Of a stretch of DNA of 64,000 nt, positions 11,441-24,300 are shown piece after piece (within the stretch, counting starts at the first letter, position 1; every line of letters begins with the position of its first letter). Made by a program: the position numbers and the translations under genes. Origin of the DNA: Artemia franciscana (taxonomy: Eukaryota; Arthropoda; Branchiopoda; Anostraca; Artemiidae); the NCBI RefSeq assembly GCF_032884065.1, contig NC_088868.1, forward strand, positions 34,932,890 to 34,996,889, read 5' to 3'. The notes beneath the pieces are model-generated. The model ran no database searches. It saw only the letters and a program-made list of their open reading frames with translations, and was not told the origin of the DNA.

Positions 11441-11888
11441 AATTAGCTTTGAACGAAGAATTTTCCTCACTAGACAGATTCTTTTTCAAAACCTGGGCTG
11501 TAGTTTGCTCATCACAAAAGTTGGAGCTATTGGTGCTACCATAATTTTACCGATTTTGAACAGAGTTCCTATTGAAAATTTAACGACATCACCCTATCCT
11601 TCAGCGAAAACTCTCAATATATTAACAAACCCTAACATATATACCTCAGCAAATATACCTTTGCTTAATATGATTTTAGAGACAGTATTTAAAATATTAT
11701 CTTTCCGAAAGATCCTAGGTTCAGGACTAAAATTCATTACCCTTGGAAACATCCCAAGGAGTGACAGTACTGATTTTTTTTTTTTTAGATTTTATTTTCA
11801 TTATTTTTCGAGGTACCAATTTAAAATCATGATTTTCTTATTGCTGATTATCATAATCTATTTTTATATTCTCCCTGAAACGGAAAAC

Positions 11889-12095
11889 TTCTACTTTCTA
11901 GTTTCAATCTTAAGTAGATATTGGTAAGGGATTATATACAGTGGCAAATCCAGGGGGTGCGGTGGGCGCGCGTCCCTCCGACGTAGTGGTGGATTTGTGG
12001 TTGGGACCGCTTGCTCTGGTTTGGGTTAAGAAACAAGTTGTTTTTTTGTAATTGGTTTTAATAGTTGAGTTTTTAATTATTAAGACTGTTTCCAC
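11889..12095 (+). repeat. Dispersed repeat, arm 1 of a 3-kb-spaced inverted pair
   Basis: TTCTACTTTCTAGTTTCAAT through AGTTTTTAATTATTAAGACT matches the reverse complement of 15158-15363 over about 205 bp. It includes a GTGGCAAATCCAGGGGG motif of a kind found again near 26213. The boundary TTCTACTTTCTAG is sharp. Confidence 0.7.
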
Positions 12096-12850
12096 TTTTT
12101 AAAGTTCTATATATTTCACTTAAGTTACAGAATTTGCAATTTTATAAGAAAAATCTATTTCTGTATTTCCACAACCGCCACATCTATTTATTAAATGATC
12201 GATGTCTATCTCAATATTTTGATGAATGTTTATAATGGCTATTCCTGTCAGTCTACAGTACTGTCAGTTGAGAGCTCTTCGTTAGTATTTCCTCTTCTAT
12301 TCATCCTAAAATATTTGAATAAAGACCAAAATCGTCAACTAAATATCAACTCTAATAAAGATGCATGTAAGTATGTGCTTCAAACTAAGTATATGAGTCG
12401 AAACAAACAAATATAAAATAATATAATATAAATATTTTAATTTTATAATTTAATATTTTAATTTTAAATAAATATAAATAATATAATACAAATATAAAAA
12501 CAAAAAAACTATGTGTTGGTTATTTTTGTATTTGATAGGTATAGATTGGTGATTTAAATTCTCAGGGTTTCAAGTTGTGGTATATTTCAATTTTTTTTTA
12601 TCTTGAGATTTTCATATATTCATTTCAAATTTTAAATCTCGGTATGTCTGTTGAGCACAAACTAAAGATTTGAAATTTGACTCAGATTTAGGATTAAGTA
12701 AGAAATTTTTCTGTAAAAATTTTGATTTATAAACAACTAATCGTGTAAATATGATTCGATGAAATGTATCAAAATAAGTATAAAAATACTCTGCGGTATA
12801 TATTGCAGTCTAGACAAATTTTATGGACAAATATTTGCAATCCTTATACA

Positions 12851-15800
12851 AACAAGAGCTAAGAGCTCATATGGCACTTGTGACGAGGCATGAAGAGCTA
12901 AGAGCCAAGAGATCATATGGTATGAGCTCTAACAAAATTCTATGAATCAATAGATTGATTTAAAAAGGAAAATAAGAGGCTTAATGCCGGTCAGGATTCA
13001 AAATAAGAGCTCTGAGTCACGATGTCCTTCTAAATATCAAAATTCATTAAGATCCGATCACCCACTCGTAAGTTATAAATACCTAATTTTTTCTAATTTT
13101 TCCTCTCCCTAGATGGTCGAATCTGGGAAAACGACTTTATCGAGTCAAATTGTGAAGCTCCCTGACACGCCTACCAATTTTCACCGTCCTAGCACGTCCA
13201 GAAGCACCAAACTCGCCAAATCACTGAGCCCTTCCCCCCAACTCCCTGAAAGAGAGCGAATCCAGTACGATTCTGTCAATCACGTATCAAGGACATTTGT
13301 TTATTCTATCCATCAAGCTTCATCCCGAATCCTCCACTCCAAGTTTTTCCAAGATTACCCCCTCCAACTCCCCCCAATGTCAAAAGATCTGGTCGGGATT
13401 TGAAATAAGAGCTCTGAGACATGAATTCCTTCTAAAAATCAAACTTCATTAAGATCCGATCTATTCGTAAGATAAAAATACCCCAATTCTCACGTTTTCC
13501 AAGAATTCCGGTTTCCCCCTCCAAATCCCCCCATGTCACAGGATCTGGTCGGAATTTAAAATTAGAACTTTAAAGCACAAGATCCTTCTAAATATCAAAT
13601 TTCATTAAGATCTAGTCACCCTTTCGTAAGTTACAAATACCTCAATTTTCAAAATCACCCCCCCCCCCCCAATTCCACCAAAGAGAGCAGATCCGGTCCG
13701 GTAGTGTCAGTCACGTATCTTAGACAGGTTTCTATTCTTCCCCATCCAGTTTCATCCTGATCTCACCGCTTTAAGTGTGTTTCTAAGATTTCCGGCACCC
13801 CCCCCCCCCCCCCCAACTGCCCCCCCACCCAATTACGCTTGATCCGGATGATATTTAAAATAAAAGATCTGAGTTACAAGGTCCTTCTAAATATGAAGTT
13901 TCATGAAGATCCGATCACTCCTTCGTAAGTTAAAAAAACGTAATGTTTTCTTATTTTTCAGAATAAACCCCCCCCAATAGAGCGGATCCGTTCCAATTAT
14001 GTAAATCACGTATGTAGGACTTCTGCTTGCTTTTCCCACCAAGCTTCATCCCGATCCCTCCAATCTAAGCGTTTTCTATGATTTTAGGTTCCCGCATCCC
14101 AAACTTCCCCCAATGTCACCAGATCCGGTCAGGATTTAAAATAAGAGCTTTGAGACACGATATCCTTCTAAATATCAAATTTCATCGAGATCCGATCACC
14201 CGTTCGTAAGTTAAAAATACCTCATTTTTTCTAGTTTTTCATAAATAAACTCCCCCTCAACTACCCCAAAGAGAGCGGATCCGTTCCGTTTATGTCAATC
14301 ATGTATCTAGGACTTGTGTTTATTTTTCCCACCAAGTTTCATCCCGATCCCTCCACTCTAAGTGTTTTCCAAGTTTTAGGTTTCCCCCTCCCAAATCGCC
14401 CCCAATGTCACCAGATCCGGTCGGGATTTTAAATAAGAGCTCTAAGACACGATATCCTTCTAAACATGAAATTTCATTGAGATCCGATCATCCGTTCGTA
14501 AGTTAAAAATACCTCATTTTTTCTAATTTTTCAGAATTACCACCCCCCCCCCCCCCAACTACCCCAGAGAGAGCGGATCCGTTCCGATTATGTCAATCAT
14601 GTATCTGGGACTTGCGCTTATTTTTCCCGTCAAGTTTCATCCAATCCTTCCACTCTAAGTGTTTTCCAAGATTTTAGGTTCCCCCCCCCACCAACTCCCC
14701 CCAATGTCATCAGATCCGGTCGGGATTTAAAATAAGAGCTCTGAGACACAATATCATTCCAAACATCAAATTTCATTAAGATCCCATCACCCGCTCATAA
14801 TTTAAAAATACTTCATTTTTCTATTTTTTTCGAATTAACCGGCAAGTATTGATATCAAATTATTCACCTCAGTGCCATAGCAAGACTCGAAAACAAATTT
14901 TTGACGGTAAAAAGAAGTGAATTTTTGCTTCTCAGCTCCGTTGTAACAGCACAATCCTGAAATATCATTTCGACAGCCTAAAAAGTTAGGATTTTAAATT
15001 TTCGGACCTTGTTATTATGAAATGAAGATTTCATAATGAAGATTCCCTTGATTAACCTAAATTTAATTATGTACTTTTTGGCGGTATACGCCAAATTAAA
15101 ATCTAGCCGAGACCGCACAAAGTAACTGAAACCTTGTTAGCAAAACGAAACAGTCTTAATAATTAAAAACTTATTAAAAACTCAACCATTAAAACCAATT
15201 ACAAAAAAATAACTTTCGTATTAACCCAAACCAGAACAAGCGGTCCCAGTCACAGATCCACCACTACGCAAGGGGGGCGCGCGCCAACCGTACCCCCCTG
15301 GATCCGCCATTGTATATAATTCCTTACCAATATCTACTTAAGATTGAAACTAGAAAGTAGAACCTATCTCGGACTTGTGCTTATTCTTTCCACCAAGTTT
15401 CATCCTGATCTCTTCTTTTTAAGCGTTTTCCAAGATTTTTGCCCCTCCCCTAATGACACTGGACCCTGTTGGGAAAAAAAATAAGAGATCTGAATTTCGA
15501 GGTCCTTCAAAATATGGTATTTCATTAAGATACGATCATTCTTTCGTAAGTTAAAAATATCTCATTTTTTTTGATTTTTAGAATTAACCTTCCCCCCCAA
15601 ACTCCCCCAAAGAGAACGAATCCGTTCCGGTTATGTCAATCCCGTATCTAGGATTTGTGCTTATTTTTTCCACCAAGTTTCATCCCGATCCCTCCACCCT
15701 AAGTATTTTCCAAGAGTTTAGGTTCCGCCCCCCCCAACATCCCCTTCATCAGATAAGGTTGAAATTTAATATAAGAGCTCTGAGACATGATATCCTTCCA

Positions 15801-16662
15801 AACATCAAATTTCATTAAGGTCCGATCACTCCTTCGTAAGTTAAAAATACCTCATTTTTCTAATTTGTTCAGAATTAACCCTCCCCCCAATCCTCCAAAG
15901 AGAGCGGATCCGTCCCGGTTATGTCAATCACGTATCTAGGACTTATGCTTATTTTTCCCACCAAATTTCATCCTGAACCCTCAACTCTAAGCGTTTTCCG
16001 AGATTTTAGGCCCCCCCTCAAGTCCCCCAATGTCACCGGATCCAAGCGGAATTCAAAATAAGAGCTCTGAGACGCGGTATCCTTCCAAACTTCAAATTCC
16101 ATTAAGATTCGATCACTCTTTCGTAAGTTAAAAATACCTCATTTTTCAGAGCTAACCCCCCCCCCCCCACCCAAATCCCCCAAACAGAGCAGATCCGTTC
16201 CAGTTATATCAATAACGTATCTAGGACTTCAGCTTATTTTTCCCACCAAGTTTCGTCCCGATCCCTCCACTCTAAGCGTTTTCCAAGATTCTAGGCCCCC
16301 CTCCAACTACCCCCAATGTCACCGGATCTTGTCGGGTTTTAAGAGCTCTGAGACACGATACCCTTCCAAACATCAAATTTCATTAAGACCCCATCACCCG
16401 TTGGTAAGTTAAAAATACTTCATTTTTTCTATTTTTTCCGAATTAACCGACCCTCCACTCCCCCTCCCTCCAGATGGTGAAATCGAGAAAACGCCTATTT
16501 CTAATTTAATCTGGTTCGGTCCCTGATACACATGCCAAGTTTCATCGTCCTAGCGTGCCTGGAAGTGCCTGAAGTAGCAAAATCGGGACAGAGAGACAGA
16601 CAGACAGATCGACAGAATTTGCGATCGCTATATGTCACTTGGTTAATGCCAAGTGCCATAAA
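12851..16662 (+). mobile_element. Family B satellite-carrying element, Helentron-like, interrupted copy
   Basis: The 5' end is ACAAGAGCTAAGAGCTCATA followed by TGGCACTTGTGACGAGG, also found at 21577 (reversed) and 40093. The 3' end has TGCGATCGCTATATG, then a hairpin CACTTGG/TTAATG/CCAAGTG, then CCATAAAAA. ATGGCACTTG at the 5' end and CAAGTGCCAT at the 3' end form a 10-bp subterminal inverted repeat. Between them is an array of about ten copies of a roughly 280-300-bp unit (markers GAGAGCGGATCCGTTCCGGT, CCAAGTTTCATCCCGATCCC, ATTTCATTAAGATCCGATCA) with long poly-C tracts. Asymmetric inverted ends, a 3' hairpin and internal tandem repeats are features of non-autonomous Helitron2/Helentron elements; that class is inferred. 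The stretch 14843-15363 interrupts the array. Confidence 0.65.
14843..15363 (-). repeat. Insert in family B, containing arm 2 of the inverted pair
   Basis: Satellite sequence stops at about 14842 and resumes at 15364 in mid-unit. The right 205 bp (15158-15363) is the inverted partner of 11889-12095; the left 315 bp has no match I could find. It is either one roughly 520-bp element whose second copy upstream is truncated, or the scar of an inversion. Confidence 0.55.
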
Positions 16663-17371
16663 AACAAATTTAAATCAAAAGCTAAAATGCAGTTTGCACA
16701 GACATCAAGACAGGAATATCAGCCAAGCTTAAATAGACATTACCAAAGCTCATAGCTTTTTATGAGGGAACTTCTAATAAATTCCCAAAAAGTAATTTAA
16801 AGAAAAAGTAAAAAATTAAAAAACAGTTCTGTTTCTCGAAAATTCGGTTTATTTTTTTAATTGCACACCTTAGATAGCAAACTATAAATTACAGAAATCT
16901 AACAAATAAAAAAAGAGCAAACAATTTTAAAGGACATGAAAATATTCAATTTATAAATGTTTTTTAGCATATTCAAGGAATCAGAGATAGTCTGATTTGG
17001 AAACATGGAGCAAAAAGAAAGAACTGATCATTCTTACTGCTTCAACATCAAATTTGAATTCAGGAATGTATTTAGTGGTTGGGGGAGACTTTGAACACAT
17101 TCCCATTTAAATAAAACACATGTTCTTTTTTTAATGACAAATTTACTTCTTTTAGGACATTAAAAATTCATTGAAAAATTAGAAGGAATAGAAGATATAA
17201 CTGAAATCCTTGATCTATTTTAGTCTTACAAGGAATAGATAAATGATCTTAGCTAATGTCCTTGAAAAAATGTTCTTTCATGTCCATAGTATTAAACGAA
17301 TTTGAACAAAGAAAAAATGGATATCACAGAAGGACAGAGAAAAACAAAATAAAATCCTCCAATGACTGCTT

Positions 17372-17553
17372 CTAATAGTATCTCGCTCCTGTAGTCATAT
17401 TAGCGACTAACTTTCGCATTTCTTTATCAATTTCAAACACCTGAGAATCGATGCTTTCGTATCTTAAAACATGGTACTTTGCAAATTTGTCAGCCCATTT
17501 TTTGTCCTTATCCATATCCAATAAGGCCTTCTCTATCTGTTGTCGCAGGTAAG
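17372..17553 (-). CDS. PhnD-like gene, last exon
   Basis: Acceptor ACTTTTCTAG/CT completes a GCT codon from the phase-1 donor. It encodes 59 residues and a TAG stop. The sequence is charged and helical (YLRQQIEKALLDMDKDKKWA) and ends with MRKLVANMTTGARYY. A minus-strand AATAAA lies about 520 nt downstream (plus-strand TTTATT near 16849) and could be the poly(A) signal. Confidence 0.82.
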
Positions 17554-18226
17554 CTAGAAAAGTTGTTAAAATCAGTATAGTGCATTTATTACTAGGGTTT
17601 AATTGCTATAGTAAAATTACTAGCCCTAAATAAATGAACATCCGGGTAGGCTTACCAAAACTAGGGTGTAGCTTTGAAAATATTCAGTTAGAAAGAAAGA
17701 CAATTCTTTCCTCTCACTCAAACGTTTTTCATCCAGCTGCATCTACAGCTAGACCAAAAAACGCAACTAAGTATCTGAAACTTAGTCAAATAAAATCAAA
17801 TGCTTAGTTCTATTTCTATTTCTGAATTATTTTTTTTCCGAGGACTGATAAATGAACTTGTAATCAAAAGGGATTTTAAAAGGTTCAATCAAACAATAAT
17901 TGCCATCTAATTTCAAACATCTTGGAAAAGATTCAAAAATAGAAAATGATTTAGATAGTAGGTTGAAAATTTTTATTTGTGAAGAAAAAAATTAGTATCT
18001 TCAAAGGAGTTTTCAAAAAAACTTTTCTTTTCAAAAAGAGCAACTTAATCAGAGAAAGATCATGTTATCTATATTTCGCTTTTTAAGCGAAATATAGAAA
18101 ACTACGATAAACAAAAAATAAAGAAAACTACCTATTAAGAACCATTTAATATTTTTTATTCAGCCAAATCGATATAGATTTATTTCAAAAGCAGGAAAGG
18201 GTGAAATCAAAGCTTCGAAAAAATGT

Positions 18227-18313
<87 letters not shown>

Positions 18314-21300
18314 AGACGGCAAAAATTACAGATATTTTAAATTGCAAGAGGCGTGGGACCGAAGGCTACCTCGCACAAGACGAGTTCTTTTTAAACGAAA
18401 GAGCAACCAAAAAATTGTTTGTCCATTTCCTTGTCATTAAAACAGCAAAAATTGTAAAAAAAACACGCATTTAATGTAGTACCTTTGTACCTTGGGTTTT
18501 TCTTTTTAAAATATAAAATAGACTAGAAAATTAGATTTGTTTTATGCTCTCACTCTGGCAATACGAAAAAAATATACAACAAAGGAAAAAACTTAATAAT
18601 TGGCCGATATTAGCGAAGATTCTTTTTTAATTCCTATAGAAAAATGTAAAAGGGTTATTTTGAATCTTTTTGTTCACCAAATATAGCTTCAGCCATTAGA
18701 AAATTGTCTCGCTGAAAATATGCTAGAATCTTCAATTACATTAAATTTCGCATTTAATGTGAAAATGTGACCACATTTTCTTGCAAATTCGAAAAAGACT
18801 GAGGCTCAAAGGAAAATACTTCCTAGGCCAAGTCCCAATGTTTAAATGAAGCAGTTTGAAATTAAAGCTCATTTCAACAACAAATTAGGATTCAACCGGG
18901 ATATTTTTTTTTGGGGGGGAGGCAAAATAAAAATGGATTTTTGCCCGAAAGTTTGGCCATACCAATAATTATATATTCATATAATACTAAAGCAAGCACT
19001 CACCATCCATGGTTGCTCTAACCACAATAGGATGCGGGGGAAGAGGCCCCAGGGTATCAAGGATATGGATTTCACTTCGCATTGCAGGATGCTGATCGAG
19101 TGCGTTCTGCAAAGCCAATGAATCAACTGCTGCCAATTCTGCCTGTTTTAAGCTTACCATCTCAATAGATGCAAGATGACTCCCAGAATCTAAAATAAAA
19201 TTTAAATATATAGAAACGATTACAAAAACTACCATGGGGGACTGGAAATTTCCAGTACCTGAGATAATTGATATAACTTTAGTATAAATAGAAGCTCCAT
19301 TTGCTGCGAAGGTGGTTACGCAGCCCCGATTCAGTCTATGTGGAAGGGACGCACCTTTGAATTACTTCTTTATGTGCCACTACTTGACACAAATTGAAAA
19401 AAATACACTACATTTTACGTGGGGGTAGCATTAATTAATCGACTTGCCTGGAAAAATTAGAAAAAATTGGGTATTTTTAACTTACGAACAGGATATCGGA
19501 TCTTAATGAAATTTGATATTTATTATGGTATTGTGTCTCAGAGCTCTTATTTTAAATCCCGACCAGATTCGGTGACATTGAGAGGAGTTGGAGGGGAAAA
19601 CCTAAAATTTTGGAAAACGCTTAGAGTGGAGGGATCGGGATAAAACTTGGTGGAAAAATAAGCACAAGTCCTAGATACGTGATTGACATAACCGGAACGG
19701 ATCCGTTCTCTTTGGGGGAGTTGGGGAGGGAGGGTTAATTCTAAAAAATTAGAAAAAATGACGTATTTTTAACTTACGAAGGAGTGATCGGATCTTCATA
19801 AAATTTCATATTTAGAAGGACCTCGTAACTTAGATCTCTTTTTTGAATCCTGCCGGATCCAGTGACGTTGGGAGAGTTGGGGGGGACCGGAAATCTTGGA
19901 AAACGCTTAGAGCGAAGAGATCAGGATGAAACTTGGTGGGGAGAATAAGCAAAAGTCCAAGATACGTGACTGACATAACCAGACCGGATCCGCTCGCTTT
20001 GGGGGAGCTGGGGGGCGGTTAATTCGGAACAATTAGAAAAAATGAGATATCTGTAACTTACGAACGGGTGATCAAATTTTAATGAAATTTGATATTTAGA
20101 AGAATCTTGTGCTTCAGAGCTGTTATTTAAATCCCGACTGGATCTGGTGACATTGTGAGGAATTGGGGAGTAGGCGGAAATCTCGGAAAACGTGAAAATT
20201 GAGGTATCTTTATTTTACGAATGGGTGATCAGACCTTAATGAACCTTGATATATAGAAAGATCTTATGTCTCAGATGCTTCATTTCAACTCGAATCGGAT
20301 CTGGGGACATAGGGGTTTAGAAGGGGGAAACAGAAATCTTGTAAACCGGAAATCTTGGAAAACGCTTAGAGTGGCGAGATCAGGATAAAACTTGATAGGA
20401 AGAATAAGCACAAGTTCTAGATAAGTGATTGACATAATTGGAGCGGATCCGCTCTCTTCGGGGGAGTTGGGGGGAGGGGATTTCCCGTGCTTTGGCGAGG
20501 TGCTTCTGGACGTGCTAGGACGATGAAAATTTGTAGGCGTTTCAGTGACCTGCACAAATTGACTTGATAACAGTCGTTTTCCCGATTCGATTATCTGGGG
20601 GCTGGAGGGAGAGGGAAAATTGAAAAAATGAGATATTTTTAACTTACGAATGGGTGATTGGATCTTAATGAAATTTCATATTTAGAAGTACCTGGTATCT
20701 CAGAACTCTTATTTAAAATCCCGACCGCATCCGGTGATATTGGGGGAGTTGGAGGGGGAAACAGGAAATCTTGGAAAACGCTTATAGTGGAGAGATCGGG
20801 ATTAAACTTGGTGGGAAGAATAAGCACAAGTCCTTGATACGTGATTGACATAACTGGACTGAATCAACTCTCTTTGGGGGAGTTGGGAGGGGGGGGTTAA
20901 TTCAGAGAAGTTAGAAAAATTGAGGTATTTTTAACTTTTGAACGGGTTACCGGATCTAAATAAAGTTTGATATTTAGAAGGAAATCATGTCTCAGAGCTC
21001 TTATTTTAGAACCCGACCAGACCTGATGACATTGGGGGGAGTTGGAGGGGGACACCGGAAATGTTGGAAAACCCTTAGAGTGGAGAGATCGGGATGAAAC
21101 TTGATGGGTAAGAATAAGCAAATGTCATAGATACGTGATTGAGGTAACCAGACAGGACCTGCCCTCTTTGGGGGAGTTAGGAGGGAGTTCCAGTGCTTTG
21201 GCAAGTTCGGTGCTTCTGGGCGTGCTAGGACGAACAAAATTTGTAGGCGTGTCAGGGACCTGCACAAATTGACTTGATAGTCGTTTTCCCCGATTCGACC

Positions 21301-24300
21301 ATCTGAGGGGCTGAAGAGAGAGGAAAAATTAGAAAAAATGAAGTATTTTTAACTTACGAGTGGGCGATCGGATCTTAATAAATTTTTATATTTAGAAGGA
21401 CCTCATGTCTCAGAGCTCTCATTTTAAATCTCGACCGGCATTAAGCCTCTGATTTTCCTTTTAAATCGATCTATTGATTCTTAGAATTTTGCTAAAGCTC
21501 ATGTCATATGAGCTCTTGACTCTTAGCTCTTCCGACCTCGTCACAAGTGCCATATGAGCTCTTAGCTCTTGTTGTATTTAAAACCCAAAATTTTTATTGG
21601 ATTTCTTGTGTTCACCTGGTGAGGCTCTAGACCCACCAAACCAGTCATCACAGGTAGCTAATAGATATCCCTAGATTATTTTTCAAAAGCACTGAAGTTT
21701 AAAATCCTAATATATTAAATAATAATCAAACGTGTATTCTTAAAAAAGTCCTAGAAACAGAACTTTTACACAGAAAAAGAATTATTACAAAAAACATTGA
21801 TACAAGCCGGAATGTTTCGGTAAAAAATCCGAAAGGCTTTATTGCAAGACATAACACATTATCAAAAAACCAAGCTTAAAAAAAATGAAGAAACGAAACA
21901 AATACAATAAAAAAATAAAACCGAATAAAATAGGGACTGTAGTCGAATACTGTATTCATTACCTATGCAACAATAAACAAAGCAAAAGGCAGGGTTGTCA
22001 CCTGTGTACTATTTCATGTACAGGTCCGAGTTAATCTCCTGGCTTGAGACTCTACAGTAACTAAATACTCTATATTTGACAGATAAGATAAGCCGTCAAT
22101 TTTGACGGGATCATCATATTGACTTTTGTTGACAATAGGAAACATGAAATATTAAACAAGGTATTAATAAAGGAGTTAAAAGTGGGCACTAAAAGATCGA
22201 AAAATAATAAGCCTTAAGATTTCAAGCACACAGCCCTTCATTAAAATTTTTTTTATACGATTGTGGCTATGAAGCTAATGACAAGATAGTGAAAATGGGA
22301 ATACGATTTGTCACAAAGAAGAAGTAGCCATAATAAATAATGAAAAGAAGAAAGAAGGACAAGCAATAAAGAGGATTCTGAGTGACAAATTCTTAAGATA
22401 AAATTAATCAGTCTTTTATTTTGGATTTCTATTTTAAAATCTTGTTTACGCCTTAGGTATAATCGTTTAAAAACAAAGTACAGGTAAAGAATAGCCGTCC
22501 GGGCTAAGTGGTTGGCACGCTGGGTAGGGAGTCTTCTGTCCGAGGGGCACCAGTTGGATCCTTGGCGTGGCCGGTTATTTGCTTTAGGACGGGGGTCAGT
22601 GGCGTTACTCTGTAAGCTCAGCCAGAGTCGAACCAGCTCTAAATGGGTACCTCGAGAAAACTGGGAAAGGTAAGTAGGAGGGTGAGCGAAAGCACAGGAT
22701 GGCTGCCCCCCCCACTGTACTTCCTGGCTGAAGGGCCACGAAACGGAGTTTAGCACCATAGGTTTGGACCTTGAGTTTCTAGTGCCGTTATACTTACTTT
22801 TTTACTTACAGGTCAAGAAATTATTATGTTAGATAGATTGAATGAACCTTTCCTGTTTTTTTCATTTTAACCTATTCTAATTTGGATTCAATCTCTTCTT
22901 CGACTCTTGCTACGAAAATTCCTTTGTCCATCATTTTTATAATTCATCAAAAAACATGTAACAGCCCAACTCAATTATCAACTATTCGTGATTAATCAGA
23001 CGCTATAATCTTCGGCACCAACATATACCCCCCCCCCCAATTTTAGTGCCAAAGACTAGGGTTTCTTTTTTCAAAGAGTCTAGAAGGTGGTATTTTTGTC
23101 AATTCAGATTCCAAAAAAGTATTTTTAAATGAAAATATACAAAGAAGGGGTGGGGAGGGGGTAAAAAATCAAGAGCGACACGCATCCCTTGCATCCTCCT
23201 CTCCAATTGACGCCACTGCCTAAGTTTGAATCAAATATGACCTTTTACCGAGCTCATATAAAAAGGCAAAATATTTTCCATTTACGAAATCTAAAAAATC
23301 CTAAACATTACATGGCAAATACCAAATTTTTCATATCAAATAGTTGTGGAATGAATATTCTATTTAAAACAAATAGTTTCAATCTCAAAAGTGCTGCGCT
23401 CGCAAAAGGTATTTCATTTGAAAATTACTATAGTACAGAAATAAAAAATAGCTTAGTAACCACACACTGTTCCCAGCTTTTATGAAAGTTTTAAAATTCA
23501 AATCTTTTAAATACCAGCGACAGTTCAAGTAAAATCTTACTGTTTGAATTGGCTAGATGGAAACCCAGACAGCCAAATATATCTTGCACAAATCGCCCAC
23601 TCTAATTCTTGTGAAAAAGAACCCCTTATAATTTTAATAATTAATTAATAAATCATTTACTTAACTAACATTTAAGTAGTGATAATCGAAACATTTAAAT
23701 AACAAATTGAAAAATAAGTCATTAATTCAACATTAAATTGAAAACAATTGTTAAATAATGAAAATTCTGTTAAAATTTTGCGTGAGACACGGAGGGTGAA
23801 GGGGAACTAATCAAGATTTTTCCCTGGGTACAAGAGATGCCAGAACCGCCACGTTAGTGAAGTTACGATAAGTTAATCCCATCATCCTTAGTCTTTCGTA
23901 TCTTACTTCCCTAATAACTCCCCGCTTTTTGTATGCACTTTTTGGCAGTAGCATTGAACAAACAAAAATAAAAACACGGGAGGAGATAAGCAAAAAAAAT
24001 TAAAAATATAAGGCATCAAATCGCTTCAGAAGGTATAGTTAAATTCATGGATCAACTGATTGTTAATACTTGTATTTTTACGGACGAACACGTCTTCAAA
24101 TTTAGCCAAAAGGTTTTATCTATTTTGATAGTTAAATCTGGCAACACTGATGATATTGTAGAATCGCCCTAAAAGCTTCAAAATTTGCAGAAAATCATAA
24201 ATTTCAGGTATAAAAAGTTCTAAGACGGGTCCAGGGGACTGAGAGTATTTTTGTTCTGATATTATTGGTACTTCAAAAGGTAGTTGTATCGTGCAATTAC

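Noticed and set aside
11505-11927. 140-codon plus-strand frame
   Set aside because: The second half is AT-rich low-complexity sequence and the end overlaps a dispersed repeat. No splice context or known motif. The first half (VGAIGATIILPILNRVPIEN) looks slightly protein-like but is not enough.
22253-22759. 168-codon minus-strand open frame
   Set aside because: It runs antisense through the tRNA-headed SINE and into AT-rich flank; the translation has no family signature and is explained by the SINE's composition.
23811-23993. 60-codon minus-strand frame with KKRGVIREVRYERLRMM
   Set aside because: Looks protein-like but has no partner exon in phase and no known family.
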